Shown piece by piece: positions 55,158-64,000 of a stretch of DNA of 64,000 nucleotides. Numbering within the stretch: the first letter of the stretch is position 1; every line of letters begins with the position of its first letter. The position numbers were made by a program, and so were the translations under genes. The DNA comes from Nitrosomonas sp. (GTDB lineage: Bacteria; Pseudomonadota; Gammaproteobacteria; Burkholderiales; Nitrosomonadaceae), in NCBI RefSeq assembly GCF_024282095.1, contig NZ_JAMWZS010000002.1, positions 95,523-159,522 on the forward strand. The letters are read 5' to 3'. The notes under the pieces were generated by a model. It did no database searches and was not told the DNA's origin. It saw nothing but the letters and a program-made list of their open reading frames with translations.

Positions 55158-56363
55158 CTATTTAGCAATCGTAATGCTCGGCACGCCGATACGTGGAATG
55201 TCAGTAACAGTCATCTGAAACAACAGAAACAATAACTGGAAAGCATCGCGATTCCAGCGTGCATGCGGGCCTGTGGTATTGACAGCATAAAAGCGGTCAT
55301 TCCAGCGGATAGAGAAATCGGCATCAGCAGGCGGCGTACTGGCAACCACGAATCCCATGGTCAGATCAGGATTCTCATCGCCAAGGATGGGCGGCGTTCT
55401 TGGGTCCTTTCTCACGTGATAACCCAGTTCGTCACCGAGCGCCTTGCCGAGAAAGCTTAGAATCGCATGGAAGCTTCTCAGCCGGAAAACCCCATTCATC
55501 GGCCACTCTCCGCCATAGTGACCGGCACGGATATCGAAAGCAATATCACTGACATCCCATTCCCGTGCGCGCTCATTGAGTTTTTCGCGGTCATCTTCGG
55601 AGAGCATATCGGGATCATAGTTGGTAATCAGAATCGGTCCCTGAATTTGCTTGCGCATTGTAAAAGTGTTGTCTTCGTTATTGTAATGCACGACAAATTC
55701 CTTTTGCAGCGACTGAAAGCTGTCGGGTGCAATCGAACTGGCGGGAATCGTCCAAGTGTGTATCAACGGCAAGGGCTCAGCGTATAATTGATTGCGATCC
55801 TGAATCGCCGAAAGGTGCAATACTACCCGGCGAAACATCTCATAACCGCCCGTGTCCGCCGGGCTGTTGTGATAGACGTTACGCTGTTCGTCCTGCAACA
55901 AGCGCACTTCCTGCGCCATCATGCGTAATAACAGATCAACATCAAAACGCTGGCGCAGCAGCAAAGTTAGTTTGCTCTGTGGAAAGGGTGTGAGCAAGCG
56001 CTTGGTAAAATCTTCCCCTTCGATTGGAACGATGCTGATGGTGGGACTTTCCGCAACACTGCCGCCAAAAACCGGCAGTATCGATGTGCCCGCAAGTCCT
56101 CCCAGTGCAGGCATTGCACCTGCATTGGCTTGAAAATTAAAGGTAGCCGCGATATTCGACACTGCGGTGAAATGAATTGGCTGACGGTGATGAGCACGTA
56201 CGATATTGATCAGTAGCTGCTGAGACAAGGCGTCGGTGACGGCGTCGTCATACGCCAACACGGCGCGATTCAACGCCAGCGGTGATATGCAGCCGGTAAG
56301 GATACTCAGGATCAGCACGATCTGCAGTAGTCGCAGCAAGCATGTATGACAAACGGATTTCAT
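55158..56363 (-). CDS. Lipoprotein of unknown function
   Basis: A 401-residue protein with a signal peptide and lipobox (ILSILTGC, Cys25). The segment DALSQQLLINIVRAHHRQPI then HFTAVSNI is a pattern I associate with a group of uncharacterised proteobacterial lipoproteins of similar length. The remainder mixes helices and strands with no visible catalytic motif. It is followed on the same strand by the dehydrogenase and preceded by a PAS-GGDEF-EAL gene whose stop lies 60 bp upstream. The function is unknown. Confidence 0.7.
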   Translation of the reverse strand: MKSVCHTCLLRLLQIVLILSILTGCISPLALNRAVLAYDDAVTDALSQQLLINIVRAHHRQPIHFTAVSNIAATFNFQANAGAMPALGGLAGTSILPVFGGSVAESPTISIVPIEGEDFTKRLLTPFPQSKLTLLLRQRFDVDLLLRMMAQEVRLLQDEQRNVYHNSPADTGGYEMFRRVVLHLSAIQDRNQLYAEPLPLIHTWTIPASSIAPDSFQSLQKEFVVHYNNEDNTFTMRKQIQGPILITNYDPDMLSEDDREKLNERAREWDVSDIAFDIRAGHYGGEWPMNGVFRLRSFHAILSFLGKALGDELGYHVRKDPRTPPILGDENPDLTMGFVVASTPPADADFSIRWNDRFYAVNTTGPHARWNRDAFQLLFLLFQMTVTDIPRIGVPSITIAK

Positions 56364-56422
56364 GGGTTTTTTTCAGTCCGGGTAATGAGATTGGCGCTAT
56401 CAAGCAGCATTCTCTCATTCTG

Positions 56423-59320
56423 TTACAGCGTGATCAATTTTTCGAATTCTTCGATAGGGATAGGCGGCGAATAAAGAAAGCCTTGCACATAATCGCAACC
56501 GAATTCAATCAGCAGATTTTGTTGTTCCTGTGTTTCCACCCCTTCGGCAATGGTCTTGATATCCAGCTTATGAGCCATCATGATAATGGCCTCGACCAGT
56601 GCCCGATCAATTGGATTGTTATTCAGGTTACTGATGAACGAGCGATCTATCTTGATATAGTCGATATCGAATTCCTTGAGATAGGAAAGTGATGAAAACC
56701 CGGTACCAAAATCATCGATCGATACTTGGATGCCGTTATTGCGAAATTCCAGCAAGAAATTTTGCACAGTCAGCGTGCTTCTCAATAACAAGCCTTCAGT
56801 AATCTCTACATTTATGCAGTCACCCGGCAAACCACAATGGACGAGCTTGTCATACCAGCCCGGTCGATCCGATGTCTGGAACTGAATCGGTGATTTATTA
56901 ATACTCACTTGAATAATATAACCAAATCGATCAAGCCATTGCTGAATATGCGCAATCGATTGATCAAATACCCATTCGCCTATTTTTACAATCAGCCCAC
57001 TTTCTTCTGCCAGCGGAATAAACGTATGTGGATTAATCATGCCACGGCAGGGGTGTTTCCAACGTAACAAGGCTTCCGCCTTAATAATGCGCCGTCGGGA
57101 CAAATCCAGGATGGGTTGATAATAGACATGCAATTCATTGCGTTCCAATGCTTTTCTCAAATCATTGGTGAGCATCATTTTTTCATTGGCTTTATGCTGC
57201 AACGACGGTGTGAAATAACAATAGCGATCGCGCCCCCCCTGTTTTGCCGCATACATTGCCTGATCCGCATGTTTCATTAAACTTTCAATATCCATGCCGT
57301 CTTCCGGATAGAAAACGATGCCGATGCTGGTAGAAATATGATAGTCGGCCTGGTCAGGCAGGAAATTGAACGGCTGATTCAGTTCACAAATAATGTGCCG
57401 CGCAATCTTTTCCACATGCTGCCTGAAATCGATACTGGGCAGAATAATGGCAAATTCGTCTCCGCCAAGACGAGCGACGGTATCGGTATCGCGGACGCAT
57501 GATTTAATACGCTGCCCGACTTCCTTCAGCAGTTGATCTCCCGCGGCATGACCCAGTGTGTCATTGATATCCTTGAAGTGGTCCAGGTCGAGATATATCA
57601 CTGCCAGTAGTTGTCCGCTACGGTGCGCTTTTCTGGTTTCCTGGCCTAATCGATCTTTAAACAAGAAACGATTGGGCAACATGGTCAATTGGTCGAAATT
57701 GGCTTGAAATAGGATGAGTTCCTCTTTCTGTTTCTTTTCAGTGATATCAGAGAATTGCGTTACATAACCATACACCTGGCCGTCCGGACGGTGAATCGCA
57801 CTGATGTTCAGCCAGCGGGTACGAATCGTGCCATCCCTGTGACACCCCCAAATTTCACCCTGCCAGTGATTTTTCTTCTGAATATCCTGCCATATGCTCC
57901 GGTAAAAAATCTTATCGTGACGTTCGGAGCAGAAAATTCGAGGATTCTTACCCACGACCTCTGATAACTCATAACCCGTCAAGCGCGTGAAGGCCGGATT
58001 TACCTGTTTTATCAGATTATTTTCATCGGTGATCATGATCGCTTCACCGCTGGTCTGATAAATTGCATCCGCCAGTAACATGGAATCAAACGTTTGCCTG
58101 AGGCTGGTAATATCCCGATTGGTACCGATCATGCGTATGGGCTGCCCGGCAGCATCGTATAATACGGTGGCGATAGCATGGATATAACAAATCGTGCCAT
58201 CCGGTCTGCAAATGCGGAATTCAGTATTGAAATCCCTTTTCTCGCATAGCGCTATTTGAATTTCTTTTTCTGTCTGTTGTAAATCTTCCGGATGAATACA
58301 CATACACCAATGCTCGTATTCTCCGCGAAAATTATCTTGCGAGACCCCATACAGCACAAACATTTGATGATCCCAAATCAGTTTGTTCTGAACGACATCC
58401 CATTCCCAGATACCGATGCCTGTCGTGCGTGTTGCCAGCGATAGGCGTTGCGAGGTCAGGCACAGCATGTCCTCAATTCGCTTGTGCGCAGTGATATTGA
58501 TGAGCGCTAAAACCCAGGTTTTCCCAAACAGGGGATGATCAAAAGTAGAAATCGTTACATAGCACCAGAAAATCGTTCCATCCTTCTTGAGGCTATAGGT
58601 CTCGCCAGTCCATATGCCGGCTCGCTCAATCTCAGTTGCAATCGAATCTGTGATGACCAGAGGACCTGCCAAAGTGGAAATATTGATACTGTTGATGTGT
58701 TGCCCGAGCAGTTCATCAACGCCACAGCCAAATCTGGTTTCAAATTGCGGATTAGCGTAAACGATCTGCTCATCGTTAGCGCGAATAAGGCATACCCCGA
58801 TGGGCAGGCCCTGTAATATATTGCTGTGAAAACGCAACATATCCTCCGCCAGCTTACGTTCGGTAATATCAGTGGAAATTCCAAATTCGCCAATGATCTG
58901 ACCTTGATCATTCATCATGGGGCTTTTGACGGTCCAGAAGAACCGTGTTTGTCCTGATGACTTGATGATCATTCTTTCTTCGCGCTTAATCGTTTGCCCA
59001 AACTCAATCACGCGACTGTCGTCAAATATCAAGTCATCCGATAGCGTCAAATCAAAGAATTCTTTATCTTCACGATCGATAATTCCTTCAGCCGGTGCAC
59101 CAAAAAGATCGACAACATTCTGATTGACATAAGTGTAGCGCCCCGCTCTGTCTTTCGTGTAAATGCAAGCATCCACCTGATTTAGAATGTCTTCTAGTTG
59201 ATTAATTTTGCTTTCCAATGAATTTATCATGGAACTTGCTGCTGAGTTGGATGAATGCTCCGCTGAAGACGGAATAAATGCTCTTTTGCGATCTGTTGTG
59301 GTTTTATCTTTCGATGACAT
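56423..59320 (-). CDS. PAS(x4)-GGDEF-EAL cyclic-di-GMP signalling protein
   Basis: A 965-residue soluble protein without transmembrane helices. Four PAS/PAC units lie at about 35-150, 157-280, 285-405 and 415-530, each closing with an ITE/ITA-type motif. The GGDEF domain (about 545-695) has RLGGDEFAIILPS, an intact cyclase site. The EAL domain (about 715-960) has KAEALLRWKHP, NVEITEGLLL, DDFGTGFSSLSYL and IAEGVETQEQ, the residues expected in an active phosphodiesterase. Its last PAS, GGDEF and EAL are closely similar to the 1108-residue protein 900 bp away, so the two are paralogues. Confidence 0.93.
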   Translation of the reverse strand: MSSKDKTTTDRKRAFIPSSAEHSSNSAASSMINSLESKINQLEDILNQVDACIYTKDRAGRYTYVNQNVVDLFGAPAEGIIDREDKEFFDLTLSDDLIFDDSRVIEFGQTIKREERMIIKSSGQTRFFWTVKSPMMNDQGQIIGEFGISTDITERKLAEDMLRFHSNILQGLPIGVCLIRANDEQIVYANPQFETRFGCGVDELLGQHINSINISTLAGPLVITDSIATEIERAGIWTGETYSLKKDGTIFWCYVTISTFDHPLFGKTWVLALINITAHKRIEDMLCLTSQRLSLATRTTGIGIWEWDVVQNKLIWDHQMFVLYGVSQDNFRGEYEHWCMCIHPEDLQQTEKEIQIALCEKRDFNTEFRICRPDGTICYIHAIATVLYDAAGQPIRMIGTNRDITSLRQTFDSMLLADAIYQTSGEAIMITDENNLIKQVNPAFTRLTGYELSEVVGKNPRIFCSERHDKIFYRSIWQDIQKKNHWQGEIWGCHRDGTIRTRWLNISAIHRPDGQVYGYVTQFSDITEKKQKEELILFQANFDQLTMLPNRFLFKDRLGQETRKAHRSGQLLAVIYLDLDHFKDINDTLGHAAGDQLLKEVGQRIKSCVRDTDTVARLGGDEFAIILPSIDFRQHVEKIARHIICELNQPFNFLPDQADYHISTSIGIVFYPEDGMDIESLMKHADQAMYAAKQGGRDRYCYFTPSLQHKANEKMMLTNDLRKALERNELHVYYQPILDLSRRRIIKAEALLRWKHPCRGMINPHTFIPLAEESGLIVKIGEWVFDQSIAHIQQWLDRFGYIIQVSINKSPIQFQTSDRPGWYDKLVHCGLPGDCINVEITEGLLLRSTLTVQNFLLEFRNNGIQVSIDDFGTGFSSLSYLKEFDIDYIKIDRSFISNLNNNPIDRALVEAIIMMAHKLDIKTIAEGVETQEQQNLLIEFGCDYVQGFLYSPPIPIEEFEKLITL

Positions 59321-59501
59321 GATTTGTGTTCACTTTCTCCAACTAATACTTTTAAACACAAATGCTTATGATAGCAATACTCTGCACGTGACTATTTACA
59401 ACTTTCCGTAGTGTGTTACAAAAAAACAACATTTACTATTACTATGTTCAGCCAGCAGGAAAGCTTATTGACACCTCTCTGCATAAATAAATGATACCCG
59501 G

Positions 59502-60179
59502 ATGAAAAAAGAATATTGGTTCGATCGATGGAAACGCGAAGAAATCAGCTTCCATCAAAGCACGGTTAATCCCTATCTGCGTAAATACTGGCACAGGCTA
59601 GCGCTGGCTCGAAACAGCACGGTATTTGTACCCTTATGCGGTAAAAGCCGCGATATGCTTTGGCTGCGTAAACAGGGACATGATGTGCTGGGTGTTGAAT
59701 TGAGCAGCCTTGCGGCGCAGGCATTTTTTATAGAAAGCGGCCATATACCGCAATGCACCACCAGCCATACATTCAAGCGCCTGGAGGCGGATAACATTCA
59801 TATTTTATGCGGTGATTTCTTCGATCTGTGCAGCGATGATCTGGCAAAAATCACGGCGGTATACGATCGCGCAGCACTCATCGCTTTGCCACCGGAAATA
59901 CGCGAGCAGTATGTGCATCATCTGTTGAACATCCTGCCACCGGAGGTGCAAATCTTACTCATCACACTGGATTACCCTGATTCCGAAATGGCAGGCCCGC
60001 CCTTTGCAGTTACTATCGATGAAGTCATGACACATTATCAGTCACATTTTGAGATCACACTGCTGACAAGCCAGGATGTGCTGACACAGAATCCGCGCTT
60101 TCGGGAGCGCGGTTTGAGCCGATTGCAGGAAAACGTCTTGTTACTGAAACCGTACCGCGTTATGGAAGCGGACAAATAA
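59502..60179 (+). CDS. tpm: Thiopurine S-methyltransferase family
   Basis: A 225-residue SAM-dependent methyltransferase of the bacterial TPMT family. EYWFDRWKREEISFHQ opens the protein. The SAM-binding stretch is VFVPLCGKSRDMLWLRKQGH (about 42-61), with GVELSS and CGDFFDL after it and VYDRAALIALPPEIR in the middle. Bacterial members methylate selenium and tellurium oxyanion products and thiols, and thus help metalloid resistance. It lies between two minus-strand GGDEF-EAL genes and converges on the larger one with an 18-bp gap. Confidence 0.93.
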   Translation: MKKEYWFDRWKREEISFHQSTVNPYLRKYWHRLALARNSTVFVPLCGKSRDMLWLRKQGHDVLGVELSSLAAQAFFIESGHIPQCTTSHTFKRLEADNIHILCGDFFDLCSDDLAKITAVYDRAALIALPPEIREQYVHHLLNILPPEVQILLITLDYPDSEMAGPPFAVTIDEVMTHYQSHFEITLLTSQDVLTQNPRFRERGLSRLQENVLLLKPYRVMEADK

Positions 60180-60196
60180 TGAGTCACTCTGGCGGA

Positions 60197-63100
60197 TTAT
60201 ATTGTTAATATACGGCCCGGTTGCTCGGCAAGCAGTTTCTCAAATGCCTTTCCTTTGATCGGTTTTGAATACAGAAAACCCTGCACATAGTCACAACCGA
60301 AATGACTGAGCAGATCTTGCTGTTCTTTCGTTTCCACACCTTCGGCAATGGTCTTGATATCCAGCTTATGCGCCATGACGATGATCGCTTCCACCAATGC
60401 ACGGTCAGTTTCACTGTCAATCAATTGATTAATAAAAGAATGATCGATCTTGAGATAATCAATATCAAATTTCTTGAGATAGGATAGCGAGGAAAACCCG
60501 GTGCCAAAATCATCGATCGATACTTCGATACCGTTATTGCGAAATTCCAGCAAGTATTCCTGAACAACAACCGAATCCTTTAACAACAAACCTTCAGTAA
60601 TTTCCACATTGATGCAATTTCCGGGCAATCCAAGCTGAGTCAAGCTGTCCAGCCAAGTGAATTTGTTCATGAATTTAAACTGGATCGGCGACATATTGAC
60701 GCTGATTTGAATGACGTAACCCTTGCGCCTTTGCCATTGATCGATCAGGGCAATCGATTGTTTAAATACCATCTCACCAATTTCCAGGATCAAACCGCTT
60801 TCCTCCGCCAGCGGAATAAAAATAGTTGGACTAATCATGCCCCGCCGCGGGTGTTTCCAGCGCACCAGCGCCTCCGCCTTAATCAGACGTCCGCTGGACA
60901 ATTCCAGGATCGGTTGATAATGAACTTGCAGCTCATTCTTTGCGATCGCCTGCCTTAGATCATGAATCAGTGCCATTTTTTCATGCGCTTCGCGCTGCAT
61001 GGAAGGCGTAAAGTGGCAGAAACGATTACGCCCTTCCAGTTTTGCGGCATACATTGCCTGATCAGCATGCTTCATCAAGCTTTTCATGTCCGTTCCATCT
61101 TGTGGATAGAACACAATGCCGATGCTGGTGGAAATATAATAATCCGTTCGATGCTGATTAAAATTAAACGGCTTATTCAAACTCTGAATAATACGCAATG
61201 CAACGGCTTCAACCTGTCGATTGTCCACGAAGTCCGATAGGATGATCGCAAACTCATCCCCGCCCAGGCGCGCCACAGTGTCAGTCTCGCTGATACAGGA
61301 TCCGAGGCGCGTGGCGACTTCTCTCAACAGATCATCGCCTTTGTCATGCCCCAATGTATCATTGATATCTTTGAAATGATCCAGATCCAGAAACAGCACG
61401 GATAGCGGAAATTTAGTGCGGCGCGATTTCTTGATTTTCATTTCCAACCGGTCTTTGAATAAATTGCGATTGGGCAGACCCGTTAACTGATCGTAGTTCG
61501 CTTGGGATAAGATGAGTTCATCTTTCTTCTTTTTCTCGGTAATGTCCGTGAACTGCGAGACATGGTAATGAATACGCCCATCCGGATGCCGGATGACACT
61601 GACACTGAGCCATTTGGCGTGAATTGTGCCATCCTTGCGCAAATCCCAAATTTCACCTTGCCAGTGATCTTCATTGGACAACCGTCGCCGTATATCCTGA
61701 TAAAAAACCGGATCATGCCGCCCTGAGCGAAACATTTCCGGGCTCTTACCCATGACATCCGCCATGTCATAGCCGGTCATACGGGTAAACGCCGGATTAA
61801 TTTGTATGATCAAATCATTCTCATCCGTCACCATGATGGCTTCATTACTCGACTGATAAATGGTCGCTGCCAAGCGCATCGACTCATAAACCCGCTTTTG
61901 TTTAGTAATATTCTGATAAATGCCGAGTACGCCGATGATTTCATTATGGCCGTCACGCAAAGGTACTTTGGACGTTCGCAACCAACTAATCTTTCCATCC
62001 GGGGTGGTTTGCGGTTCTTCATAGCCGAGCTTGGGAATGCCTGAATCGATCACCAGATGATCATCGTTACGATAGCGCTCCGCTTGCGCCGCCCAGCTCC
62101 ACTGAAAGTCATCCGTGCCAATCATGTCCTGTACGGATTGCGCCCCGGCATCCTTGGCAAAAGCGGAATTGCAACCCAAAAAACGTAATTGTTCGTCTTT
62201 CCAGAAAATGCGTACTGGTGCTGTATCGATGATCGTCTCGAGTAAATTGCGTGATTCGGCCAATGCGGCTTCCTTCATTTTTCGATCGGTAATATCAGTG
62301 ATGGTACCCACATAACCCAGTACATCGCCCTGCTGATCGCGCTCCGCCTGCGCATGACCCAGAATCCAGGTGATGACTTGTTCTTTGGTTTGAAAACGAT
62401 ACTCGGACATGAATTGCCGCTGGTACTGCACCGCCCTGTTCCACTCGTTCATCACCCGCTCACGATCATCCGGATGAATCGCAGTAATCCATCCATAGCC
62501 TGAGGCTGTTTCCATGTTCATACCGGTAATACTGCACCAGCGTTCATTGACATACAGGCATTTACCCGTGGCATCAGTACGGAATATCCCGACCGGTGCT
62601 ACTTCAGTCAGGCTGCGGAAAAGTTGTTCATTATTGCGCAGCGCCATTTCCATCTGTTTTTGCAGGGTAATATCAACCAATACGCCCTGCCAGTGCGTAC
62701 TGCCATCTTCTTCCCGATGCGGTATGGAATAACCACGCAGCCACTTCTCACCGATTGGCGATTGCACAGGATATTCGTACAGCCAAGGCAACAGCTTTTC
62801 CTGTGAATCAAGAATGGATATTTCCAACTCGGGTAATGCATCCGGGCGAATCTGTTGAAACACAATTTCAACATTGGCCATACATTCAGCGGGGGAACGC
62901 CCGATTAAATCAGTAATTCCCTCGCTCATGAAGGGAAGCGAGCGACGACCATGCGCATCAATACAAAACTCAAACACCGCGCCCGGTATGCTGGCGATAA
63001 GATTACGAAAACGTTTTTCACTCGTCTGCAGTTCTATGGTGCGCTGAATCACGGCTTGTTCAAGATTTTCTTTGAGCGCCAGAATTTCCGCTTCCGCTGC

Positions 63101-63523
63101 TTTACGCTCGGTAATATTGCGAAATATGCCGCGTGTCGCAATCGGCACATCGTCTATGGAATAAAGGCTCACATTGCCTTCCACCATGATAATCCGGCCG
63201 GTTTTTGTCAGAAATGGCACTTCAATGAGCCCAACATCTTCACCCGCCATGATACGTTGCATGAATTTCTGGCAGTGCGCATGATAATCGGGGTGAATGA
63301 TGCTGAAAACATTCAACGTTGCCACTTCTTCCGCTGTATACCCCAGTACTTCACGCCAGGCACGATTGACAAAGAGAAAATGCCCATCCGGCGCAACGCT
63401 CTGAATTAAATCTCTTATACCATCGAACAACTGACTCAGCTGTTCTTCGCTTAGGATAGTGGCAATTGGAATCGCCACATTCATTTGGGAAGATTTTTCT
63501 AGCGCTATATCATCGTTATTCAT
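60197..63523 (-). CDS. PAS(x5)-GGDEF-EAL cyclic-di-GMP signalling protein
   Basis: A 1108-residue soluble sensor. Five PAS/PAC units lie at about 30-145, 165-290, 295-410, 420-545 and 550-670. A coiled linker rich in Glu (EAEILALKENLEQAVIQRT) joins the first two. The GGDEF domain has RLGGDEFAIILSD, and the EAL domain (about 855-1100) has KAEALVRWKHPRRG, NVEITEGLLL and DDFGTGFSSLSYL. Both catalytic sites look intact. It shares domain order and long identical strings with the protein at 56423-59320, with one additional PAS. Its promoter would lie in the 369-bp gap to its right. Confidence 0.93.
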   Translation of the reverse strand: MNNDDIALEKSSQMNVAIPIATILSEEQLSQLFDGIRDLIQSVAPDGHFLFVNRAWREVLGYTAEEVATLNVFSIIHPDYHAHCQKFMQRIMAGEDVGLIEVPFLTKTGRIIMVEGNVSLYSIDDVPIATRGIFRNITERKAAEAEILALKENLEQAVIQRTIELQTSEKRFRNLIASIPGAVFEFCIDAHGRRSLPFMSEGITDLIGRSPAECMANVEIVFQQIRPDALPELEISILDSQEKLLPWLYEYPVQSPIGEKWLRGYSIPHREEDGSTHWQGVLVDITLQKQMEMALRNNEQLFRSLTEVAPVGIFRTDATGKCLYVNERWCSITGMNMETASGYGWITAIHPDDRERVMNEWNRAVQYQRQFMSEYRFQTKEQVITWILGHAQAERDQQGDVLGYVGTITDITDRKMKEAALAESRNLLETIIDTAPVRIFWKDEQLRFLGCNSAFAKDAGAQSVQDMIGTDDFQWSWAAQAERYRNDDHLVIDSGIPKLGYEEPQTTPDGKISWLRTSKVPLRDGHNEIIGVLGIYQNITKQKRVYESMRLAATIYQSSNEAIMVTDENDLIIQINPAFTRMTGYDMADVMGKSPEMFRSGRHDPVFYQDIRRRLSNEDHWQGEIWDLRKDGTIHAKWLSVSVIRHPDGRIHYHVSQFTDITEKKKKDELILSQANYDQLTGLPNRNLFKDRLEMKIKKSRRTKFPLSVLFLDLDHFKDINDTLGHDKGDDLLREVATRLGSCISETDTVARLGGDEFAIILSDFVDNRQVEAVALRIIQSLNKPFNFNQHRTDYYISTSIGIVFYPQDGTDMKSLMKHADQAMYAAKLEGRNRFCHFTPSMQREAHEKMALIHDLRQAIAKNELQVHYQPILELSSGRLIKAEALVRWKHPRRGMISPTIFIPLAEESGLILEIGEMVFKQSIALIDQWQRRKGYVIQISVNMSPIQFKFMNKFTWLDSLTQLGLPGNCINVEITEGLLLKDSVVVQEYLLEFRNNGIEVSIDDFGTGFSSLSYLKKFDIDYLKIDHSFINQLIDSETDRALVEAIIVMAHKLDIKTIAEGVETKEQQDLLSHFGCDYVQGFLYSKPIKGKAFEKLLAEQPGRILTI

Positions 63524-63892
63524 GAAATGGATTTACATAGGGAATATGGAAACGTGAATCGGAATAAGCGTATGCTTCAATTCTGGCAGTGCTGCACAAG
63601 CGGTATGATTTTAATCCAAAATATAAGAAAATATTAAGCAAAAATGACCGCACGCTATAACTATCTGATACTGAGTATCTTGAACCGGCGGTAATACTGC
63701 CAGCTTATACTTGACTCGATGCGATCATCATGCACTGACAATCACGATAATCCGCATCAGTTGATGCCGTCACCCACAAAAATTTGTTGAGTAGTAAAGC
63801 ACTATAGCATATCATATTGCGTAATTTTCAGTATCCTGTCCCACCAACGATCACTCCGACTTCCATAAAATCGAATTTTCACAGGCAATTTA
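63524..63892. other. Intergenic region before the right-edge gene
   Basis: A+T-rich gap between divergent genes. It contains the short inverted repeat GATAC-TGA-GTATC at 63667-63679 and GGCGG-TAATA-CTGCC close after it, possibly operators. I see no gene or RNA in it. Confidence 0.4.
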
Positions 63893-64000
63893 ATGTTCAT
63901 CAGCGTTAAATCTCAAAATAGGCATTGGCCCATCCAGCTCGCTGCGGTGGACCCATCATCCGCCAAGGATTTTCGCGACCGCATTCAGGCTTTTGTTGCC
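63893..64000 (+). CDS. Start of a gene cut by the window edge, unknown product
   Basis: An ATG at 63893, eight bases after AGGCAA, opens a frame of 36 codons that runs to the last base (MFISVKSQNRHWPIQLAAVD onward). Composition looks coding, with G+C-rich third positions. Too little is visible to name a family. It is divergent from the 1108-residue signalling gene. Confidence 0.5.
   Translation, partial: MFISVKSQNRHWPIQLAAVDPSSAKDFRDRIQAFVA

Overview
The window looks like a chromosomal piece of a Gram-negative betaproteobacterium, most likely a Nitrosomonas-type ammonia oxidiser. This rests on an SmbP-like small protein, abundant periplasmic c-type cytochromes, many PAS-GGDEF-EAL proteins and families of short TA-flanked repeats. 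No ammonia-oxidation gene, rRNA or tRNA is seen, so the assignment is inference. Most genes are of moderate G+C. Two blocks, gltBD (about 2.1-8.8 kb) and glnN (about 19.9-22.1 kb), are visibly richer in G+C and look like parts of one acquired nitrogen-assimilation island.

Layout. 0-2.1 kb: a broken dihydrolipoamide-dehydrogenase remnant, an AI-2E-type permease and an SmbP-like lipoprotein. 2.4-8.6 kb: gltB and gltD (GOGAT). 8.6-19.8 kb: a block bracketed by two direct copies of the gltD 3' end and two REP-like palindromes. It holds a 28-residue membrane peptide, kdpFABC with kdpDE (high-affinity K+ uptake), a large CorA-like protein and a small retropepsin-like protease. 19.9-22.1 kb: type III glutamine synthetase, oriented toward gltD. 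22.5-25.6 kb: a decaheme MtrA/DmsE cytochrome and an MtrB/PioB outer-membrane barrel, together a candidate trans-outer-membrane electron conduit. 25.6-33.7 kb, minus strand: catalase, and an RND tripartite efflux set with an embedded FMN reductase. 34.4-38.2 kb: a response-regulator GGDEF-EAL protein and its likely HisKA_2 histidine kinase. 38.3-43.3 kb: a membrane protein, a PhoX-like protein and a protein-quality block (cbpA, cbpM, trxC, DegP/DegS-like protease) preceded by a sigma-32-like promoter.

43.3-49.2 kb is the most coherent candidate for an undescribed system. A sigma-54 activator with PAS sensors is divergent from an operon for an Alginate_exp-type outer-membrane barrel, a diheme c4-like cytochrome and a triheme dehydrogenase-type cytochrome. 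A near-consensus -24/-12 promoter lies in front of the barrel gene. 49.4-56.4 kb: a TPR/LicD-like/cytidylyltransferase fusion, an RTX-repeat protein, an unrecognised secreted protein, greB, an SMR pump, a 2-hydroxyacid dehydrogenase and a lipoprotein. 56.4-63.5 kb: two large paralogous PAS-GGDEF-EAL proteins flanking a thiopurine methyltransferase. A partial gene starts at the right edge.

Two miniature inverted-repeat families occur. One is about 142 bp (four copies, one of them a half) and one about 112 bp (two adjacent copies plus a fragment). Both are flanked by TA, as expected for elements mobilised by IS630/mariner-type transposases. Starts were chosen from ribosome-binding sites and family N-termini. 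All family assignments are by reading the sequence, with no database search.
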